Part shown: positions 23,289 through 36,131 of the stretch, piece by piece | Layout: every line of letters starts with the position of its first letter | Numbering within the stretch: position 1 is the first letter of the stretch | NCBI GenBank assembly: GCA_002104985.1 | Contig: MCGO01000008.1 | Location: forward strand, 620,001-684,000 | From: Rhizoclosmatium globosum | Lineage: Eukaryota > Chytridiomycota > Chytridiomycetes > Chytridiales > Chytriomycetaceae | DNA: 64,000 nucleotides | Direction of reading: 5' to 3' | The notes under the pieces: model-generated | What the model was told of the DNA's origin: nothing | Databases searched by the model: none | Seen by the model: only the letters and a program-made list of their open reading frames with translations | Position numbers and translations under genes: made by a program

Positions 23289-26070
23289 TTAAGCAACAAG
23301 GAATTTGTCTTCGCCCTTCTTGGCGCCGAGTTTCTTTCGCCATGCCCCTGTCTTGACTGTTGCAGAATTGGTTGATTGCTCCACTATTCAGGACATCACA
23401 AACAAAATTCCGGCGATGGCTCGGTATGCAAGCCCAATTCCAATCATGGCTCCAATATTTCGGTTGGTGTTTCCAAACTGGTATCCAAACTGGTTGGTGG
23501 CTTCCTCGAAACTGTACACATTCTGGTATGGCTGCAACCACAATGCAAATTGTGCCTCACACATCCATCGGTTCACTCCAATATCCATGATAAAGTCGAA
23601 TTTCTCCTTCACGGCTTGTTTCAAGGTTGGTCCAAATCCACAGAGAACTTCAGTAATCAATGCAGTGGTGACAGCTAAGATTGGTGCATTTTCACGACGA
23701 ACGATCATGGAAATGATCATGCCGAGACCATAAATTCCAAAGAAGTTCAGGAAGATAAGAACGTATTGAAGTCCCAACGAAATTGGTGGTTGAGCCAAGA
23801 AGTAGTATAACGCAACAAAGTGAGCAGACGCAAGAGCAATGCGGTAGATGACACTCAAATTTTTCCAAGGAAGTAAGCTAATCCATTGTGTCCAGCCGCA
23901 ACTTCTCTGATGTAAATTGCCTTCTCTTCACTGAAGACTTTCACACCGGAAGTAGCAGCCGCCAAGGAAATCGAAATGCCAATAAGCATTCCATACATGG
24001 CCAAGAACCAGTAGTTTGGACCAGGAGACAAAGCGGTGTATGGATAGTTCATCATACCGTACACACTTTCACCTCCATTACAAGCGAAACCCATGATTCC
24101 ACCACAAAGCATACCAACAAGCAACTCCATAACGAACCCAGAAATTAATCGAATTTGTTGGGCAATAGAACGGTTGTGCGACAAACCAACTTGACGAATA
24201 AAAGAAGCACCACGAGCCTTGGCAATTTCATCCAACTGCGTGGTACCTCCAACATAAGCAGCAGAATTTGTCTCAGGCACCTCCAAGTCTGCTTTTTCAT
24301 ATAAGAGGTCCATTGATCAACAATTCTATCAGGTGATTTGATTTCAGTAGCGTATCCAGACCGGATTTCTCCACGCCCCGCGAGAATATCCATGAGCGTG
24401 TCAGCGTCGTTTGCAGTTGGTTTGAACTCGAATCCAAGGTCTTCAAAGTACGGCTTGGCGCCGCGACAGGGCCAAAGTACGAGGTGCGGCCTCCCGGGGC
24501 GATCATGAGGACGTCGTCGAAGGCTTCAAAGATTTCTACGCGGGGTGGTGAATAACGGCGACGATTGTGAGGCCGAGACGGGAGATTGAGTGCAGGATGT
24601 TGACTGCGTCGAGGGCTCCAGTGGAATCGAGACCGGAGGTGGGTTCATCAGGAAAACTGTTAAGGGGGCGGCGGCAAGTTCAAGACCGATGTTGACACGC
24701 TTTCTTTGACCACCGGAGATTCCACGTTCAAGAACGTTACCAATACGCTTGTGAGCAACGTGTGCCAAGCTGTAGAAGCTTAGTATTGGAAAGAAAAGGT
24801 TTAGAAAGAACTCACTTGAGAGCCTTCAAGATAGCGTCAACGTGGTTCTCAACCTCAGCATTGTCCACGAGTTTGGCAAACGAGTTCTGGCAGAGTAGCG
24901 AATGTTCTCACGAACAGTAAGCTCCTCAATCATAGTGTCTTCTTGTGGAACATAACCGATAATCTTCTTGAACGAGGCCATTTCCGCAACAGTTCCATTG
25001 ATCTTGAGAGTACCAGCAGTTCTCGCAACTTTGCCCATCAACACGTTCATAAAAGTAGTCTTACCGGCACCTAAATATGCGCAATTTAGTAAATGAGTTG
25101 AAACGTGATCAGAATTAGCATACCAGAAGGTCCCATAATGGCAGTCATTCTTCCCGCCTTGACAGCACCAGTAACACCCTGGAGAATCATCTTTCCATCT
25201 GGAAGCTTCAAACTGAGTCCTTCAAAGTCATACGTCATTTGCAAGTTATCCTGTCCATTCAACGACTTGTGCACGCTCGCCGTCAAAGCGGAAATGTTCT
25301 CGCTCTGGGAATGATTCGCACTGGAAACAAGTTTCTCAGGAATCGTAGTTGCAGTCAAATCAGATGGCGTGGAGAAGGTGGTGGGGCTGGATTCGCTTCC
25401 TTCTTGGGAGGACTGGCGGGGTTAGCGAGCTTGGCTTCACGGTACTTGAGGAAGGCAAAACCACCAAGCAAAATGACATCGATGATGACGACGATAATTA
25501 GGAGACCATAGTGAGCTTGGATCACTGTTCCGATTTTACAGGCACTCAAGAATTCGCACGTTGTGGGGGCAGTTTGACCTGACAAGCAGTAAGATCCTTC
25601 GGGACTAAATGTAGTTGTTAATACATATTACAAGAGAAGTGGTTAATGGTTACCATGGAATAACGGTCTTGTAGTCGGGGCAGTAGAATCCAGGTGGACA
25701 GATCATGGGCTCAAAACTCCTTGTGGGTACATGCAGTTTCTTCCAAAAGCGCGAACACCAAAGCAGTAATAATCAGGTTGGCAAACGACTGGCCAAGTGG
25801 CTGGGTCGTTGATGTTCAGATACGGGCAGAACATTCCTGGCCCGCAAGCGTTTTCGATCGTGACTGCCTTAGTGTTGTTCCAAGTGATGTCAAGGGGGTT
25901 TCCGACTGGTTGTGTTGGGTTGCTGAAACAGCCGTATCCAGGGCCAGCGCCTTGCGGGAGGGTGATGTTGGCTCGAGAGGTGGGAGGATCCATGGTTTGC
26001 CCTTTAGGCGTTGGCCGTTGACTACGAAGGGGTTGCCAGGAAGCGCAGTGTAGTCCCAGACTCCGCTCAT
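23289..26070 (-). CDS. ABCG-type (Adp1-like) ABC transporter, copy 4 (divergent, inverted)
   Basis: Same architecture as the plus-strand copies but clearly diverged. The ATG at 26070 opens a Cys-rich module (GYGCFSNP, CGPGMFCPY, CQPDYYCFG), then a TM helix (IIVVIIDVILLGGFAFL), an NBD with GPSG split by an intron from GAGKTT, GISGGQRKRVNIG, FL-NPP-VSIP in place of FLDEPTSGLDS because of a frame break near 24,650, and a membrane domain. It ends with a basic tail (KKLGAKKGEDK) at TAA 23289-23291. Introns near 25,620-25,665, 25,070-25,125 and 24,780-24,815 sit at the same positions as in copies 1-3, proving common ancestry. Several single-base gaps (about 24,460, 24,650, 24,870, 23,860, 23,390). 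Probably an older duplicate. Confidence 0.85.
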
Positions 26071-26237
26071 TGTTCTGGGTAGTTTTCACATGTTGTTTCA
26101 TTCAAGTTTGTCTTTATATAGTGCGAATCATGGGGCTGGCGATTTTGATACACTCTTCTGGGCAAAACTCCAGGCAAACTACACTTTCATTCCAATTGGT
26201 CAACAAAAAGGTTCGACCATCCCATTGTTCAACACAC

Positions 26238-28261
26238 TCAACACTTTAACATCACATTGTCATAGAACCTTAGTCCTTCAACGCTATCATCTCGACAAAC
26301 CAATCCATACTTTTCAGTAATCTGAAAAACAAGGACATTAAAAATACAAACAGATTTTCTAAAACACTCACCAGCAACAATTCCTTTGCCAATACGATTG
26401 AAACCCCCTCTCTCGCTGCAACATCAAGCGCCGTAATTCCACCTCCACCCCACCCTCCCATTCCCGCCTGTTCCTGCACAATCGCAACCACCCGTGTCGC
26501 AATCGCATCATCCCCAAACGCACTAGAATGCACGACCGTCAATCCACTATCAAACTTGCGAACCCGGAACGGCAGCCCCAGCGTCTCAAACAACCCAACG
26601 CTCTTTTGCAGATCCTGCGGGGAAATCAGGGCAACCCCGCGCGCCCGGTTAAAGAGACAATACAAGTCCGTGAGAGGTAAGATTCCGGAGTAGCGGGGAA
26701 GGACGCGGTGTAAGAAGTCTGAAAGCTCTTTGGCGAGTTCTTGGGTATATGCGTCGCCTGTCATTTCTCTATTCATATGGGAGCCATCCGTTAGAATTAG
26801 ATAAAATAATAAGGGAGCTGGTTGCTTTAGATTGGGAGGCTCACTTTGTGACAGGGCTGGGTATCCCAAGGTCCACCAAGAAGCTGCGAAAAGCAACGAG
26901 TTCTGGTGCATCAAGAGACGAGGAAGAGGCCGCTCCGCCAGTAGAAGAAGCAGTTGCCAGTCTCGAGTTGATTGATTCAGCAAGTTTGACCTGATTTTGG
27001 TTAAATATTTTAAGTGATAAAAGGATGGATCACAACAATTACCATTTCTGATGCCTTAGACATGAGCGCATCCAGGTCTTGAAATGAACTGGATAATGTT
27101 TGATCCAAAACTTGATTCGTATGGTCAACTTTTTTGATAATCCCGGCTTTCGAAACAATGTCAGTTTTGATGGTGAATGGACTTGATTTACATACATATC
27201 CCCCCTCCAGTTACTCCTACACTAAGAGCTTTTGTTGCGTCTTCCAAACTCGTTCCTTGAGCCGATGAAGTTTTCTAATTCCTTCTTTGAGCTATTATTG
27301 CAGCCATTTCACACAGTCTCACCTCCCATTCCTTAGCCGCCAAAGCTCCCTTTAGAACCTTAACAAACTCAATGATTCCTCCCGCCCTAAAGCTTATTTT
27401 TACTGTCAAATCTTCATTCAATGCTGCAAGACTCGTCTGAGACGTAGTTGTATTGATTTGTTGTAAAATATTCGGTGTTGCATTCTCCGGAAAACGCGAT
27501 TCACAGGCTTCACAGAATACCACATCGATGTGGTTTATGAATGTACAAGCAGGGCAAGCCTTTTCCGAGACTGACGCACGTTCGATATTGGAGGCGATTG
27601 CGCTGCAGGGGCTTCAGGAAGGATGGTGAGAATGAGGAGTGCGATAGTTGGGTATTAAAGCATACTTGAAGAAGATTCCCGTTTCACACCACATTCATTG
27701 CAGATAGTCACAATGCCCACATTGATTGAATTGCATATTGAGCAAGTCCATGGCGATGCGTTTGTTTGAGGCAGTATTGATTGAGCCGAGTGTTTGAGGC
27801 TGGTCTAGTTGTTTCAACGAGAGAGTGATCTTTGGCGACGAGGACATTGACGCCGGCAGCATTTTCTGTGATTCGGTCGATGAGTCATTCGCGCCAAAGT
27901 CCGAAACCGAAAACGAAGCAAACCGCCGAGAAGCCGCCCGAGGAAGAAACAGCGGAAATGCGCGAAAGAGACAGCGCGGCCGAGGGATTGGCGGGCGCCG
28001 AGTTGAGGAAGACGAGGCGGTGCGTCGTGGCCCAGAGAACACCGCGTTCGAATGTTGTCGATCGATTCGGTCTTTTTGGTTGGTTCGTTGGTTGGTTGTT
28101 CAGTGAGTTGCTCAACTACCCAACTCACTCTCACTCTCACCCGTCATACAGCCCTACTCCGTCCTGTCGCATCAATAGTGCTTCCCCGGAAGAAGCTCCG
28201 GTCGTTGCGATGCTTCCCCGACCACGCTGCGATTCACTGGTGTCCAATGCTTGGCACTCAT
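26238..28261 (-). CDS. VPS36: ESCRT-II subunit VPS36 with GLUE domain and two NZF fingers
   Basis: Ubiquitin- and lipid-binding subunit of ESCRT-II in multivesicular body sorting. From ATG 28261: LLPGE...LLMRQDGVGLYDG and GVLWATTHRLVFL (start of the GLUE split-PH fold), ITLSLKQL, then two NZF zinc fingers inserted in GLUE as in budding yeast: WTCSICN...CNECG (about 27,680-27,755) and CPACTFIN...CEACE (about 27,490-27,570). GLUE resumes with KISFRAGGIIEFVKVL. The C-terminal winged-helix part reads LYCLFNRARGVALISPQDL, RVRKFDSGLTVV, and REGVSIVLAKELLL joined over an intron (about 26,325-26,375) to ITEKYGLVCRDDSVEG. Other introns lie about 28,110-28,150 and between the fingers. Missing bases near 28,195 and within GLUE. 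Family length and domain order are complete. Confidence 0.88.
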
Positions 28262-29038
28262 TCTTCTCACAAATTATTTATAAAATCCTGAGTAAAATAG
28301 ATGATGATTTTCTCTTTGCCATTCGACTTACCGTACGTGAACAAAATAATAAAGCGGGGAAGTAAAGAGGATAAAAGAAAGGTTATCAAAGATAAAATCG
28401 TGGGCAGCGGCAAGGAGTTGAACCCTCAAAACCTTAAGAACGTCACCAGCGCCTGCAGCGCCAACCAGCACTGTCGGACATTATGCTTAAATTTGTGTTT
28501 AGAGCTGTAATAAATTGCATACATCTCCTGCTTTTTACAGTGACTAGATTATTAAACAAACTCGGTATCTAGTTTACCAAGAATATAAAATTTACAGTGA
28601 ATTATAATAGATGGGAAGTAAAATGCAAATGCGTGGAAGTTAAGTTTGAGTGTGAACTTTGACAAATGGGCTTGTGGCTTGAGAAGTTCACTCAAAACCA
28701 TTTTCTTGACCTTTAGCACGATGGGTCAAAATATAATACGGTGAAGCAAACAAGGGAAATTTACTTTTTGAAATACCTATCTTCTCCATGAATGCTTCAG
28801 GTGTGCCTGTGAAGTGATGGAAAGAGGCCAAAGGTCCGCCACCACCAAGTCACAGTTTGGCGTTAATTGCTTTGAGAATCGTGGGAAGTCCGAAGCGGTA
28901 TTAATTGCATGGTGATTGAATGCTTTACCTCGATAAGGAGGGAATCATAAATATCGTGGGAATTGGTGGAGATTGAAATTTCACGAAAGGGGCATCATCC
29001 TTCCCCATTTAATACTCAAACTTCTTCCAAAAAAAACA
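28262..29038. other. Long divergent intergenic region
   Basis: About 780 bases between VPS36 and ABCG copy 5, AT-rich, with no convincing gene. A GGTTCAACTCC box identical to a Pol III B-box lies on the minus strand near 28,415-28,425, but the surrounding bases do not fold as a tRNA (see rejected list). Presumably contains the promoters of both flanking genes. Confidence 0.5.
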
Positions 29039-31703
29039 ATGAGTTTGACAACGCAATTCAACGCTTCGCTCCTCCCATTGAGTAACCCTTTCCTCTCTGT
29101 TGCCGGTCCAAGAAAGGTTGGATCTCCTTGGCAATTGGCTAAAATTCCTGCCATTCCCAAGGAGTTGGGGCCTGGTTACGGGTGTTTCCAGGATCCATAC
29201 GTTCCAGTTGGCTATCGCTTGGACTTCACCTTCAACGGTTCGTTGCCAGTTACTGCTGAGAATGCATGCAGACCTGGTTTCTTTTGTCCTTACCTTGACA
29301 TTGCGAACCCTGCAACGTACCCGGTTCAATGTCCGCCATCAACTCTTTGTTTCCTCTTGCGCTCGTACGGCCGTTACTGTGATGAACCGCAAGGAGTTTT
29401 TGAGCCGATGGTGTGTCCAAAAGGGTTCTACTGCCCTGACTACAAGACTGTCACTGTTTGGTACAGTTTTATTTAACTTCTACATTTTTCCATGTTAACT
29501 TTCGAACAGTCCTGCTGGCATTATTGCCTGTCTGGTCAAACTTCTCCAACTCCCTGTGAGTTCCTCAGTATTTGCCCGGCTGGAACCGTTGTCCAACAAC
29601 ACTATGGCTTCTTGGCTGTTCTTGTTGCCGTTGACGTGATTCTTGTGACAATCTACTGGGTTCTTCGTTTTCTTGAACGCCGCCGTATCAAGAGACAAGA
29701 AAACAGCTTTGAAATGAAGAAGGTTATGAACTCCACCGATATCCAGCGCAACATTTCGGCCTTGACTGCTGGTTCCACAAGGGCCTTGATGGTCGTACTG
29801 ACTTGCAAATGAATTACGAATTTGATGACTTGAGCTTGACACTCCCGGATGGAAATCCATATTGCAAGGAGTTACTGGATCCATCAACGCTGGTAGAATG
29901 ACTGCTATCATGGGACCGTCGGGTAACTTGTTCACTTATAATTGACTTCTTGGTATCTAGTACTAATTCTCGTATTGCCACAAAGGTGCTGGTAAAACAA
30001 CTTTCATGAATGTGTTGATGGGTAAGGCCGCAGAACTGCGGGTACTTGAAGATCAACGGCACTATTGCCGAAATGGCCTCATTCAAAAATTGATTGGTTA
30101 CGTTCCACAAGACGACACTATGATTGAAGAACTCTCTGTCCGTGAAAACATTCGCTACTCTGCTCGAGTCCGTCTTCCAAACTCTTGGACTAATGCTGAA
30201 GTCAATGCTCACGTTGAGGCATTTACAAGCCTCAAGTGAGTTTGGTTTTCATATTAGATGGCTACATATTTTGCACAGTTTGTCTCATGTTGCTGACAAA
30301 CGCATTGGAAACGTTCTCCAAAGAGGAATCTCGGTGGTCAAGAAAGCGTGTCAACATTGGGATGGAACTTGCCGCGCCCACTTCTGTTTTCTTGGATGAA
30401 CCACTTCTGGTCTGATTCCACTGCTGCATGGATGCAGTGAACATCTTGCACTCCATTTCGCGTCTGGGTCTCACGATTGTTGCCGTCGTTCACCAACCAC
30501 GCGTTGAAATCTTTGAAACGTTCGATGATGTCCTCATGATTGCACCAGGGGAAGAACTGCCTACTTTGGACCAGTTCCGGGCCAAACCATATTTGAATCC
30601 CTTGGTTTCTACTTCCATCCAGCCACTAATGTGCTGATACTCTTATGGATATTCTTGCTGGACGTGGTGAATTGCAGAACGGTGTTCCACAAACCCAACT
30701 TAACATCGGCAACATTGCTGATCAGTGGACTTCTCGCGATACAAGCAAAAAGAGGCCTTCTTCAATTTCTGCTGCAGAAACGTCCATCGCGTCCATGTAC
30801 GAAATTGCAAAGAAACGTGGCGCGTCGTACATTCGCCAAATTGGTCTTTCTCATAACCGTGGTATCACCCAGCAAACTCGTATGGTTGGTGGATTTATTG
30901 TCGAGAGTATGAACGGTCTTGCTGCTGGTGCCGTTATGGGTGTTTCCGCACTTGGCGGTGAAACGTTTGCAGCTCACCTTATCCACCGTATTTTGCTCTT
31001 TCTCCTGCCACCAATCCTGGTTTATTGCAATGTACGGAATGCTCATGGGTATTTCGATTTCTCTTGCTGCTGGTCCAGCTGGTGTCAACGTCTTTGGTCC
31101 AGAAAAGGCTGTATACTTGAGAGAAGCCGAAGCAGGCCACAGTGCATCCGCTTATTACATTGGAAAGAACTTGAGCGCTATTCCTCGTATTCTGTTTGCA
31201 TCAGCTCACTTCTTTTCGCTCTACTACTTTTTGGCTCAACCACCTATCGCAATCGGAATCCAATTCGCCTTCATTTTCCTCAACTTCTTTGGTGTCTACG
31301 GATTTGGAATGATCATGTCCATGTTCATTAGTCAGCAAAATGCTCCATTGATTGCTGTCTGCGTTGGTTTGATTTCTGAGGTGTTGTGTGGCTTTGGACC
31401 CAGTCTTACTGACGCTACTGATTATGGAATCATATTCTTCTTGAACATTGGATTGAACAGATGGGCCTCTGAGGCTCAGTTCTGGGAATGGGCCAAACCG
31501 TACAAGGCATCATTGATGCCACGTATTACACAGATCGTATGGATTTGAAGACGGAAACACGTCAAAGAACATGCTGGTAATGCTTGCTCTTGGATTTGGA
31601 TATCGTTTGATTGCCTACACGTTGTTCTTGGTGGCCTTGAATTCTGGTTTCTTCCGTTCTCGGCATCACAAGCAAGTCCAAAAAGAGTGCCCAAACTGCC
31701 TAA
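29039..31703 (+). CDS. ABCG-type (Adp1-like) ABC transporter, copy 5
   Basis: Fifth paralogue. The ATG at 29039 begins a Cys-rich module (GYGCFQDPY, CRPGFFCPYLD, CPPSTLCFLLR, CPKGFYCPDYK), TM helix (GFLAVLVAVDVILVTIYWVL), NBD and membrane domain, ending SKKSAQTA at TAA 31701-31703. Introns at about 29,462-29,511, 29,924-29,985 and 30,238-30,279 match the other copies. The N-terminal and membrane parts differ strongly from copies 1-3, but the NBD stretch 30,090-30,560 is nearly identical in DNA to copies 1 and 3, silent sites included. Many single-base gaps cluster in this tract (for example near 29,775, 30,034, 30,088, 30,222, 30,335, 30,382 and 30,548). Confidence 0.85.
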
Positions 31704-31845
31704 CGCTCCTGCCTCTTACATGATTTTTTTAAACTCATTCATCTTATATCGCGACGGTGCGAATTCGCCCAAATATGTTCGCTCACCAATAAATCGTTCT
31801 TTTAGAGGTTACTTGCCTTTAATTTCTATGCCATGAAAGTAATAA

Positions 31846-34800
31846 CTATTGAACGCTATTGTTTAACAAACGTCCTCGATTCAAGTTCGGACATAACGCC
31901 TTGAATCTTTTCGCAACCACCAACGTAATGAGAGACACCACCTGGAATATCTCTGCATTCATTCGTGCCCTCCTTACAACAACACCATCAGCCACCCAGT
32001 TCCAGTAACCAGCCCAGAACACATCTCGCTCGAGTTCATCAAGCCATTCAATGATTGGCTGACTTCGTTGCGAGCTTCTGTTGCAGCTCCATGAATGCAT
32101 GAAGCGTGAGTAAACACTTTTTGTTTCTTCACTTTGGTAGACAGGTGGTGGGAAATGGGAAATTCGATGAATTGACGCACGCCAAGGAGATATTACTGAC
32201 GAATTGCAGTTTTCTGGATTCCATTCTGGTAGTGAGACGCCAAGTATCCCAGAATACTATAAAACTAAGTTTAGAATATGGAAGAAATACGGTGCTAACA
32301 AACCTTTTTTCACTGGTTTTACCCATTTTACTCGAGGACAAGATTTCGAGCCTCCAATCCAAAGATCCAGGATGAGCCAAATGACAAGTTGCAGTTGCAA
32401 TTCTCTTAAGCTGGAAGATGTGCTTGGGTTGCCTTTGAACCACCTCTGAACAAGCTCAGAAGATTCAGAAGCAGTGAAAGACCTAAAAGTCCAACCATTC
32501 CCCACTGCCACATGTACGATTGAGAGAGTCCAAACGGAAGAATGCTCTCTGCTTTGTTTCCAGATCTGAAGAAGGTGTAGTTGATGCTGCGTTGTAGAAA
32601 CCTCGCCACAACTGCTTCAGCAGGTGCACCTGCACCAGCCGCTTTGGATTTCTCGAGCCAAAATTGAATTGACTTCGGCTTCACAAACTTGCCAGATCTT
32701 TTGCAAATTGCTCACTTCCTGTCATAGCCTGTTGTCGAATGATACTCTTTACCATAGGACTCTTGATGAATTTTACTCCGGTAAACATCATCACTTTGCA
32801 GCTATTCTTTCCGGTCCATGTGATACAGTACTTCACAATTGGTACAAAACTATCACTATAAGGAAGGGCTGGAGTGAACTTCGCTTTTCGATAACGTATA
32901 CGCTGGAATTGTGTTAATAAGCATCCTAAACTCACGGAGATACTCACAAGTGCTCCACTTTCTTATCAAGTATGCAATACTCTCAACGCCAGCCTCTTTC
33001 ACCATCACTGCAATCAACGATGTCAGTATATTATGACACAGTAGTCATGACTAACCCATTGGTGCATTACAGGCATAGTGTAGTTCAGCACTTTACTTGC
33101 CAGTGCATTCGCTGGCGCCTCGCCCAAAATAGTACCAGTTGCAGGTTCAACCCAGTCCCCTGAAACCACATCTTCTCACCACGAGAGGCAAAGAATTTGG
33201 CGTACATGGCTTTAGTCTCTGGTGAGCTTCCGAACATAATGTCAAACGCCCGTTTTGCAGGAACATTCAGAGTAAATTCTTCATCCTTGTGTCCAAGTGA
33301 TCCGCGCATTCACATGTTGGATTCGTGCTGGCAGGGAATACTATCTGGAAGGTCAAATTCGGTGTTTCGTGGGACAGCTGGTCCGTCTGGAACGTCGTCC
33401 ACAACGGTTCCTTCTTCCACGTCTGCAGCTAAAGCTTTAGCTTTGCTGTTTCATCAGCCTTTTCTTCAAGCTTCTTTGAGGACGCAGACATTTTGTCGAA
33501 AAGTTCTTGAGCATTCAAGCGCTATGATTAGCAATTAATTAATACTTTGTGCAGTGTTGGCAACCAAAATTACCCCATTTTGTCTTCGTGAGTTCTCCCA
33601 CGCTCCAACAATTACAGCATGGGTTTTACCATCGTCCTTCATGAAAGTCTTAATTGATGCTGTTTTCAGATAATTAGTCCTGTTTTTATCGTATCATTGT
33701 TTAACATACTGGCGCTTTAGTCGTTTCAATGTTGATACATTTATAGAGACCATGCTTGGCACGCGTAATGTTTGTAATTTCCTTCAAGTGAATAACCAAG
33801 ACGCTGATGATACCCATAATGTTTGAATAGAAACAAATACGATTTTGAGTGACGTAAATCTTTCCCTGAATCAAGTTTGCACGTTGGAGGAAAATGGCAA
33901 ACGCTGAGAAAGAAATCAGCTGAAGTCAGAAAGGTCCACAATTTACCATCAATGACAAAGTCTGACGGTGGAACAGACTTTAAAAGTTTGTGCAACTCCT
34001 TATTCTTTTGTTCAAACGTCTTGTCTGGGTAGTTAACGTTGACATCAGCAAATACTGCAACGGCCTTTCCACTCTCAGTTGCAGCCGTGTCTCCTCCAAC
34101 CTCTTCCATATGAATAGCCGATTCATCTTGTTCATCATCGTCATCATCCTCTGGTTCATGCTCGTCGTCGTCACTGTTCTCATGAATTACATGGGTCTTA
34201 TTCTCACTCATAATTTCGTCGACTTCCTCTTCGCCCGCGAGGGCAGATGGACCGGTTGAGCCTTAATTTGTTTGACCAATGTTGTCATACTTGCTTGAGA
34301 AGCATTTGCATTTGCCAGCTTTATTTCTGCTGGTAAAGGCAATGACACAGCGGAAGGCTTCAAGGCAGCTGCTTTTGCGGCTTCGAATACATTGATCCAG
34401 TCATGCATGTCCCGTTCACTTTCAGCTGCAAATTCGTCGTTAGAATTCCATCAAAGAAAAACGTTGTAGTCCACCAACCTTGCAACTTGTAGCTCTTTTT
34501 ACCCGCGTAGACTTCAAACACAAATCGTCGATCTTCTACAGTGTCTACTCTGACGGAAAAGAGAGCCAGGTTCAACGAATCCGTGGACAAGACCACACCT
34601 CGCATCTTTCCCGTTGGATATGTGTTTGCATAGAACATGGATCCCTTCTTGATCATAAAGTAACGCCGAATCCACACCTTCTTCTCGTTCTTTTTGAAAA
34701 GGTACCCTTCAATTTCAATCGGTTGTTGTGGAGACAAAGCGGCGCCAGGAAGTGTCAACGAACTGGGTAACACGGTGGCTTCTTTCAGCGGTGGAACCCT

Positions 34801-35980
34801 CCCGTTTCCACTTCCAGCTTTATTCGGTGGTGATTCTTTCAAGTTGGCGTTGGGAGACTCAGACCGTGATCCTGGAGCTTTATCTTCAAGCCGCGGCCTT
34901 GCAATACTTAAAGCTTCTTCCTCCAACGCATTTTTATACGAAATAATTTCGTCTTGTGTTGGGAGGCACGCTTTCGTTCTTCGATTCGGATTTTCAGGTT
35001 GTCCATGGAGCTTTCATTCCATGAAAGACTTCATAGTTTTTTCAAAATATCCATGTGTGTAACATTCCAAGCATAACTATTCAAATACATCAGCTAACCA
35101 TGAATCAAAAACATAGGTTCTTACCTGCTGTACGAAAAAGTAAATCATCTTGTTCTTGAATGAAATAACGTGGTCCGCATAATTCAAGTTCGAATGGATG
35201 TACGCTTTTTCGCCTCAAACAAATGAACGAGTCTTCAGTAAGAGCCGAAGATTCCTTATTCTTTGGAAGCTGCGAGTACTTCACAAGCGCAGCATCATAG
35301 TTTGCAGTCACACGGTCATGATTTTTGCGATGTTCTCGAAGCTCTTTGATTTCTTCACGGAGGTAATGTTGAAGTGGGTAGGTCAGATTCTCTGTCAAGT
35401 CTTCAGCCTAATTTGTACAAGTCAGTTCCTCCTCGTCGAACACAGAGAGTAGACTGAACCATTTGAGCATTTAACGAACAAACAGTCTTCAATGCATCTG
35501 CGAACGAGTCCAAGACAGATGTGTCTCCTATTGTCACATATCAACAAGTCATCCAATAAAGCTGCGGACACGTACCCAATATACTCAAACGACGATGTGC
35601 AGTAAACGATGCGACAAGATTCAAAGAGAAGTCGTTCATTTCTAGTTGAGGTGGGAGGCATATGTATTTGTAAGTGAGTGCAATTTGATCATCAGGGATG
35701 ATCTTCAACCAGTCCTCAGGATGGACCCTTCATATACATACTTAGATATGCTTCTGAATAACTCTTTCCTGCTTTAATCAAACCATCGACCCTGTTCGTT
35801 GTTTGGTAAGGTTGGTTGTCGCTGAGACTTGTCTACTGCACCATTTGAGAAGCTCATCAAGCTCGTCTTCAAAGTGATTCAAATTCGCTCGGAGAAAGGG
35901 CGAGTCTCGGGCCGCCATTTGGAGGGAGACATGGTGGCTCCGTGTGTGCGTCTTGTGGGGATCAGTGAGGGCGACTTCAT
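31846..35980 (-). CDS. SIP3/LAM-type BAR-PH-VASt membrane contact-site protein
   Basis: Predicted ER-anchored sterol-transfer protein of the yeast Lam/Sip3 group acting at membrane contact sites. From the 5' end: a BAR-like helical region beginning DSPFLRANLNHFEDELDELL, a coiled region, a PH domain (EIEGYLFKKNEKKVWIRRYF...RDMHDWINVFEAAK, about 34,370-34,730), an acidic linker (about 34,110-34,190), the VASt domain (FTLNVPAKRAFDIMF, WVEPATGTILGEAP, VLNYTMPV, VKFIKSPMVKSIIRQQA), and a membrane helix (WGMVGLLGLSLLLNLLSLF, about 32,430-32,500). The C-terminal segment ELERDVFWAGYWNWV resembles the conserved end of SIP3. At least eight introns and several missing bases make exon limits approximate. 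The start may be 35980 or the downstream ATG near 35,920. Confidence 0.75.
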
Positions 35981-36131
35981 GTTTTGCGATAAAGTAAGGA
36001 ATAAAAAGTAAGGAAAGGATACATTTACCAAAAAAGGATGGTTAGATGGACAAGATGCCACTCTGAAATATACATATCATAAATAAAAAGGGCGAACTCT
36101 GAACAGAGCTAGCCAACACAGCTTCCAAAAC

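Noticed and set aside
28395..28480. Possible tRNA-Leu on the minus strand with a perfect GGTTCAACTCC B-box
   Set aside because: The acceptor stem would need a mismatch, the D-arm and anticodon stem do not pair, and no A-box is present. At best a chance match or a decayed remnant.
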